NCBI GenBank assembly: GCA_021158425.1 | Contig: JAGGUR010000095.1 | Coordinates: 1 to 5,004 of the forward strand | Length of the DNA: 5,004 bases | Source of the DNA: Candidatus Cloacimonadota bacterium | Lineage (GTDB): Bacteria > Cloacimonadota > Cloacimonadia > JGIOTU-2 | Reading direction: 5' to 3' | Part shown: piece by piece, positions 1 through 2,584 of the stretch | Layout: the number at the start of each line of letters is the position of its first letter | Position numbering within the stretch: the stretch's first letter is position 1 | Notes under the pieces: model-generated | Seen by the model: the letters and a program-made list of their open reading frames with translations, nothing else | What the model was told of the DNA's origin: nothing | Database searches by the model: none | Translations under genes and position numbers: made by a program

Positions 1-94
1 ATTCATCTTTTCGCGGTAAAAATCTATCAATAGTAATATTGACTAATTCTCTTTTCTCTTTAACATCTTTTTTGAGACGCATCATTTTGGTCAT
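1..94 (-). CDS. ispA: Polyprenyl (farnesyl/geranylgeranyl) diphosphate synthase, N-terminal fragment
   Basis: Only the first 31 codons are present; the gene runs off the left edge. The visible protein begins MTKMMRLKKDVKEKREL, continues VNITIDRFLP and ends RKDE. A helix with KEKRELV, then an acidic or polar stretch and a RFLP-like motif, is the usual start of trans-isoprenyl diphosphate synthases, which condense IPP with allylic diphosphates to make C15-C20 or longer chains for quinones and undecaprenyl phosphate. The catalytic DDxxD motifs lie outside the window, so chain length cannot be judged. Three in-frame ATGs (94, 85, 82) are possible. I chose 94 because GGGAG (complement of 102-106) sits 7 nt upstream. 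The position downstream of xseB supports ispA, since xseB-ispA is a frequent pair. The identity rests on a short N-terminus plus context. Confidence 0.72.
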   Translation of the reverse strand, partial: MTKMMRLKKDVKEKRELVNITIDRFLPRKDE

Positions 95-183
95 TACTAT
101 TCTCCCGAGAAAAAAATTTATGCTTTTATATTTAGTCAAAATCAGGCAAAATTATTACTGAGTGCATAAAACTGTTTGCATCT

Positions 184-219
184 CCGAAGGATCTCCCGAC
201 AAGTCGGGATCTGCCTCGG
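184..219. repeat. Imperfect hairpin with TCCCGAC/GTCGGGA core
   Basis: The core TCCCGAC (194-200), AA, GTCGGGA (203-209) is a perfect 7-bp inverted repeat with a 2-nt centre. It is enclosed by CCGAAGG (184-190) and CCTCGG (214-219), which pair with one bulged base. On the minus-strand transcript this would fold as a stable stem between xseB and ispA. It has no adjacent T tract on either side, so it is not a typical intrinsic terminator. It could be a REP-like or MITE-like intergenic repeat. Confidence 0.65.
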
Positions 220-240
220 GCATGATGCCTTTTGCATCTG

Positions 241-283
241 CGAAAAGTTCCCCCTTCCAATATATCGGAAGGGCTCGTTTTCG
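241..283. repeat. Two-level hairpin with CCCTTCC/GGAAGGG core
   Basis: The inner stem CCCTTCC (252-258) pairs with GGAAGGG (267-273) around an 8-nt AT-rich loop. The outer stem CGAAAA (241-246) pairs with TTTTCG (278-283), with unpaired bases between the two levels. The element follows the second TTTGCATCT copy. In the xseB-ispA transcript it would form a stem of about 13 paired positions. There is no long T tract right after the GC stem, so it is more likely a structured repeat or RNA-stability element than a terminator. Confidence 0.6.
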
Positions 284-349
284 TACTCCACTACAATCCG
301 TAGAAATAAAGTAAACTATATTATGCTTCTAATAGTAACTTTACTCCGT

Positions 350-544
350 TTACGCTTCTTTGACTTCACTTAGTAAGGAAATCTTATTTTCTATCTTCTT
401 TAATCTTTCAGAACAGAGCTTGATTAATTTAATGCCTTCTTCATAATATTCTAAAGATTTTTCAATATCAACATTCCCCTTTTCTAATATATCAACTATC
501 TCTTGTAATCTTAATAAAGCTTTTTCAAATTTTATCTCTGCCAT
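350..544 (-). CDS. xseB: Exodeoxyribonuclease VII small subunit
   Basis: This 64-residue protein is the size of XseB (usually 60-80 residues) and has the family pattern: FEKALLRLQEIVDILEKGN (residues 6-24), then the acidic helix SLEYYEEGIKLIKLC, then a lysine-rich C-terminal helix. Several XseB chains bind the XseA catalytic subunit to form the cytoplasmic single-strand exonuclease VII used in DNA repair. No xseA lies in this window, so it must be elsewhere. The ATG at 544 is 3 nt after the thiamine diphosphokinase stop. Its Shine-Dalgarno GAAAGG (complement of 551-556) is formed by that gene's last two sense codons, 6 nt from the start, so translation is probably coupled. Confidence 0.93.
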   Translation of the reverse strand: MAEIKFEKALLRLQEIVDILEKGNVDIEKSLEYYEEGIKLIKLCSERLKKIENKISLLSEVKEA

Positions 545-547
545 TTT

Positions 548-778
548 TTACCTTTCTATAATTACTAATAAAATTCCATCAGAAACCGTAATAGAGAACT
601 CTTCCTCTGTTGTAATATTACTAATACCTCTACTACTTGAACGATATATTTTCTCATTATTGAGAGGAAACTTCAATGCTGATGTTTCTTTAACTATTGT
701 AAAATCTGTAAGCGAAATAAGAGAAATATTTTCGCCGATTTCAGTAGGGATATAAACCTTTTCTGTTACAACATAAAT
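548..778 (-). pseudogene. Thiamine diphosphokinase, out-of-frame C-terminal part
   Basis: This open stretch has no start codon of its own and is in the -1 frame relative to the upstream kinase segment. Read from 778 it begins IYVVTEKVYIPTEIGENISL, and later contains SALKFPLN and SSSRGISN, ending LLVIIER and TAA at 548-550. These match the C-terminal beta-rich thiamine-binding domain of thiamine diphosphokinase: the G-x-x-x-SL strand, a GLKYPL-like segment and the conserved R-GISN. Joined to residues 1-135 of the upstream segment it restores a 211-residue protein, a normal family length. The reading frame is intact to its end and abuts xseB, so the break is recent, a sequence error, or rescued in translation. 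Confidence 0.85.
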
Positions 779-1182
779 TTCGCTTTGACATTTAAGAAAT
801 GAAATTTAAGACCTTGATTTACAAATTTCTCTATAAGAAAAATATTGGCTAATGAGTGGTCAAGCCTACCATCCACAGCATTAACTAATGTAACATCATT
901 GTATCCATTCTGTGAACAGAATTCAATAGCAAGTTCAGTGTCGCTTTTGTCTTTATCAACAGGAAATTTTCTTACATCGGATTTTTCCTTTAACAAACTT
1001 AGATATTCGGGCAAAATAGAGTCAAAATCACCAATCAGGACATCGGGGATAATCCCATTTTTACATAGATAATTTGCCCCTCCATCTGCTGCTATAACAA
1101 TCCCGGATAAATCAATATCTAAAGTAAAATTGTTATTCTGATAACTAATGGGATTATTACAGAAAATAAAAGCCTTTTTCAA
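766..1182 (-). CDS. Thiamine diphosphokinase (thiamine pyrophosphokinase), N-terminal part of a frameshifted gene
   Basis: The enzyme transfers diphosphate from ATP to thiamine to give thiamine diphosphate in the cytoplasm. The N-terminal catalytic domain is complete and has its usual motifs in order: AADGGAN (31-37), PDVLIGDFDS (46-55), DKSDTELA (78-85) and DGRLDHSLAN (104-113), whose acidic residues bind metal and nucleotide. After K135 the frame is lost: it continues only as FML and stops at 766-768, while the thiamine-binding half follows in the -1 frame (548-778). One extra base near 778-780, for example a fourth A in GCGAAATTT, would restore the gene. The start is TTG at 1180-1182. A stop codon lies directly upstream in frame and no ATG is near, and MKKAFIFCNN fits the family N-terminus. 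The Shine-Dalgarno is weak (GAGTG about 8 nt away). The peptidase gene ends 38 nt upstream, so this is the second gene of the operon. Confidence 0.88.
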   Translation of the reverse strand: MKKAFIFCNNPISYQNNNFTLDIDLSGIVIAADGGANYLCKNGIIPDVLIGDFDSILPEYLSLLKEKSDVRKFPVDKDKSDTELAIEFCSQNGYNDVTLVNAVDGRLDHSLANIFLIEKFVNQGLKFHFLNVKAKFML

Positions 1183-1220
1183 TTAATTTGCACTCTATCA
1201 GTTAATTATTATTTGATAAA

Positions 1221-2168
1221 TTATGAGAGATATTTTCTATCAACAAAAATTGTGGATTTTTTCTTGTTAAAATAATTTAAGGGATTTTTTGTTCTACCAT
1301 AGAATCTCACTTCATAATGCAGGTGAGTACCTGTTGAGCAACCGGAATTGCCCATCTGCCCGATAATCATATATTTAGTTACACTATCTCCGCGTTCAAC
1401 TAACTGTTTACTGAGATGCGCATAATATGTTGTATATCCATAACCATGGTCAATTAAGATGTATCTTCCATAATCTTTATCATATCCCGTCTCTCTTACC
1501 TTTCCATCAGCAGTAGCATATATAAAAGTTCCAAGCGTATTGGCTATATCTACTCCATGATGAAAATGATGGATTTTTGTTACAGGATGTATTCTCCAAC
1601 CATAAACATCAGAAATTCTACCCTTTGCTGGTCTTACTGATGGTGTATGATTGAAAATCGTATTTTTTACAGTAAGAAATTTTGTAATTTCATTATAGCT
1701 ACTAATTTCAAAGTCAATCTGGCGATTGAATAAATCCATCTTATCAAGTAACTTATTATGTAAATTAAACAGGTCTTCGTCAAAAGTATAGAAAGTGGAG
1801 TCAATATATTGTATACCACCAATACCCATTTGTCTGATATCATTATCAATTGGACGCATACTTTCTAATTTACGAACAGCTTTGTCTCTATCCTGGAGAT
1901 TTTCCAGCTTGAACTTCATTGTATCCAACAAAGCATTTATTTTAGTCATCTCATTTTTCAACTGAATATTATGTTCATTTAACCTTATCATCTTTTCCTG
2001 GTCTAATTTATTATTAATGTATAAATAAGTCATTATGCCACATAGGATTAAAAAAAGAGAAATAAAAATGAATGTTATTGTTGCTGATAGTTTTGAAAAT
2101 CGGATACTTCTTACGCCAGAAGATGAATTACTCGTTACTAAAATATGCCAAATTTTTCTATTAGACAT
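1221..2168 (-). CDS. Membrane-anchored M23 family (LytM-type) peptidase
   Basis: The protein has 315 residues. Residues 1-27 are basic and polar, and residues 28-51 form one hydrophobic segment that should anchor it in the inner membrane with the rest in the periplasm. Residues about 52-100 are charged and heptad-like, probably coiled coil. A spacer follows to about 180, then the M23 domain at about 182-300. All catalytic residues are present: zinc ligands H203 and D207 in FHHGVD and H284 in HLH, with catalytic H251 in YYAHL and H282 in THLHYEV. It is therefore predicted to be an active peptidoglycan endopeptidase, unlike EnvC/NlpD-type activators that lack these residues. The ATG at 2168 has AAGG (complement of 2178-2181) 9 nt upstream. 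It is the first gene of the minus-strand operon. The exact physiological substrate cannot be told. Confidence 0.93.
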   Translation of the reverse strand: MSNRKIWHILVTSNSSSGVRSIRFSKLSATITFIFISLFLILCGIMTYLYINNKLDQEKMIRLNEHNIQLKNEMTKINALLDTMKFKLENLQDRDKAVRKLESMRPIDNDIRQMGIGGIQYIDSTFYTFDEDLFNLHNKLLDKMDLFNRQIDFEISSYNEITKFLTVKNTIFNHTPSVRPAKGRISDVYGWRIHPVTKIHHFHHGVDIANTLGTFIYATADGKVRETGYDKDYGRYILIDHGYGYTTYYAHLSKQLVERGDSVTKYMIIGQMGNSGCSTGTHLHYEVRFYGRTKNPLNYFNKKKSTIFVDRKYLS

Positions 2169-2248
2169 AATAATTTGCCTTAAACAACCTCTTTTTTAAT
2201 ATAACTTAATTTCATTTTAAAACCTTATTATGTCAAGTTTTACAGTAT

Positions 2249-2276
2249 ATTATACGATTTCCTTAACAAATGTAAT
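2249..2276 (-). promoter_or_regulatory. Candidate promoter for the minus-strand operon
   Basis: On the minus strand a perfect TATAAT (complement of 2249-2254) lies 16 nt downstream of ATTACA (complement of 2271-2276, four of six matches to TTGACA). This would start RNA near 2242, about 74 nt before the peptidase ATG. A second candidate is TTGACA (complement of 2231-2236) with TGAAAT 16 nt further on (complement of 2209-2214). Either or both could serve. The call is from consensus only and the region is AT-rich. Confidence 0.4.
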
Positions 2277-2285
2277 CAGGTAATA

Positions 2286-2330
2286 TTGGTTTAAGACTTA
2301 CCAAATCCTTGACAGAATGAATAGACTATT
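2286..2330. promoter_or_regulatory. Pair of odd palindromes in the divergent control region
   Basis: TTGG (2286-2289), TT, TAAG, central A2296, CTTA, CCAA (2301-2304) forms an inverted repeat with 8-bp arms and a 2-nt bulge. AATAG, central A2325, CTATT (2320-2330) forms a second. Both share the core AGACT and their centres are 29 bp apart. They flank or overlap the candidate ileS -35 element, so they could be an operator pair, but short palindromes are common in AT-rich DNA. Confidence 0.25.
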
Positions 2331-2337
2331 GTCTTTT
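2309..2337 (+). promoter_or_regulatory. Candidate ileS leader promoter (clear -35, weak -10)
   Basis: TTGACA at 2309-2314 is a perfect -35 hexamer. At 17-nt spacing the -10 position holds only TCTTTT (2332-2337), a poor match. Read instead as a Bacteroidetes-type promoter, TTG at 2309-2311 is followed by TTTG at 2337-2340 but the TA of that motif is missing. RNA would start near 2344, just before the leader Shine-Dalgarno at 2353-2356. Confidence 0.3.
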
Positions 2338-2366
2338 TTGAATATAAAAGCAGGGAAAAATTATAT

Positions 2367-2420
2367 ATGAAAGTTAATATTAAAATAGGCTTGATATTTA
2401 TCGGAATTTTCAACCTCTAA
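2367..2420 (+). CDS. Candidate ileS leader peptide, isoleucine-rich (17 residues)
   Basis: The frame encodes MKVNIKIGLIFIGIFNL and then TAA. Five of its 17 codons are isoleucine (ATT 2379, ATA 2385, ATA 2394, ATC 2400, ATT 2406). GGGA at 2353-2356 is a Shine-Dalgarno 10 nt upstream. The stop codon directly precedes CGGTTA, one arm of a hairpin that competes with the terminator at 2444-2475. Ribosomes slowed at isoleucine codons by low Ile-tRNA would leave that arm free. Ribosomes reaching the stop would cover it. The peptide itself probably has no function. The assignment rests on codon content, the Shine-Dalgarno, RNA geometry and position before ileS; chance in AT-rich DNA cannot be excluded. 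Confidence 0.55.
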   Translation: MKVNIKIGLIFIGIFNL

Positions 2421-2448
2421 CGGTTATGTCCAAAAATCTGTCTAACCG
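2421..2448 (+). promoter_or_regulatory. Candidate antiterminator hairpin of the ileS leader
   Basis: CGGTTA (2421-2426) is the exact reverse complement of TAACCG (2443-2448), giving a 6-bp stem with a 16-nt loop. The 3' arm shares five bases with the 5' arm of the terminator (2444-2449), so the two stems exclude each other. The 5' arm begins at the first base after the leader stop codon, where a terminating ribosome would mask it. The stem is weaker than the terminator but is transcribed first. Confidence 0.5.
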
Positions 2449-2475
2449 CGATGGGGTAGCCTGTTGCGGTTTTTT
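2444..2475 (+). terminator. Intrinsic terminator or attenuator upstream of ileS
   Basis: AACCGCGATGGG (2444-2455) pairs with CCTGTTGCGGTT (2460-2471) through 12 continuous pairs, some of them G-U, closed by the tetraloop GTAG. A run of six T (2470-2475) finishes the stem and follows it. No gene ends just before it on the plus strand other than the 17-codon leader, so its natural role is to control read-through into ileS, which starts 109 nt later. Confidence 0.75.
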
Positions 2476-2492
2476 GGTATCAAAATGATGAA

Positions 2493-2569
2493 ACCACGAG
2501 ATATGCACGAGAATAACACAGGAAATTTGAATTTATATTCTTGTGGAATTCATGTGTAATTCCCGTGGT
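2493..2569. repeat. Inverted repeat built of 11-nt units, before ileS
   Basis: The left arm is three 11-nt units on the plus strand: CACGAGATATG (2495), CACGAGAATAA (2506) and CACAGGAAATT (2517). The right arm on the minus strand is CACGGGAATTA (2567), CACATGAATTC (2556) and CACAAGAATAT (2545). The outer ends ACCACG (2493-2498) and CGTGGT (2564-2569) pair perfectly. The best internal pairing is CACGAGAATA (2506-2515) with TATTCTTGTG (2536-2545), 10 bp with one G-U. The element would be part of the ileS leader RNA and ends 6 nt before the Shine-Dalgarno. It looks like a short non-coding mobile or palindromic repeat. Confidence 0.6.
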
Positions 2570-2584
2570 AAAATTGGAGACAAT

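Larger units (their letters stand above)
95..349. other. Hairpin-rich spacer between xseB and ispA
   Basis: These 255 nt hold no convincing gene. The 184-283 core is more GC-rich than its surroundings and contains two strong inverted repeats (184-219 and 241-283), a small one (GATGC/GCATC, 225-229 and 234-238) and a direct repeat of TTTGCATCT at 175-183 and 231-239, each copy followed by one base and CGAA. The flanks (95-170, 300-349) are plain AT-rich DNA. No clear promoter for ispA was found: TTGACT on the minus strand (complement of 135-140) lacks a good -10 at normal spacing. A repetitive intergenic element inserted between two otherwise adjacent operon genes is the simplest reading; an RNA processing or regulatory role is possible. 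Confidence 0.6.

Noticed and set aside
176..373. A 65-codon plus-strand open frame across the xseB-ispA spacer
   Set aside because: It runs through the hairpins and repeats, overlaps the end of xseB on the other strand, has no Shine-Dalgarno and encodes low-complexity residues with no recognisable family.
766..782. Programmed -1 ribosomal frameshifting in the kinase gene
   Set aside because: GCGAAATTTATG does not allow good re-pairing of both tRNAs after a -1 slip and no strong downstream stem was seen. Thiamine diphosphokinase is not known to use it.
845..1072. A 75-codon plus-strand frame inside the thiamine diphosphokinase gene
   Set aside because: It is antisense to conserved catalytic motifs of the kinase and has no features of its own; it is a shadow of that gene.
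1667..1849. A 60-codon frame on the minus strand within the peptidase gene
   Set aside because: It is an alternative frame of the M23 gene, which has full family motifs in its own frame.
2426..2488. A 20-codon frame MSKNLSNRDGVACCGFLVSK starting 6 nt after the leader stop
   Set aside because: It overlaps the terminator hairpin, has no Shine-Dalgarno and no isoleucine. Its codons are explained by the hairpin arms, although reinitiation cannot be excluded.
2341..2584. A T-box riboswitch upstream of ileS, as in Firmicutes
   Set aside because: The region lacks a T-box consensus and a stem I with a specifier loop. The distance from the likely RNA start to the terminator (about 130 nt) is also short for a T-box.
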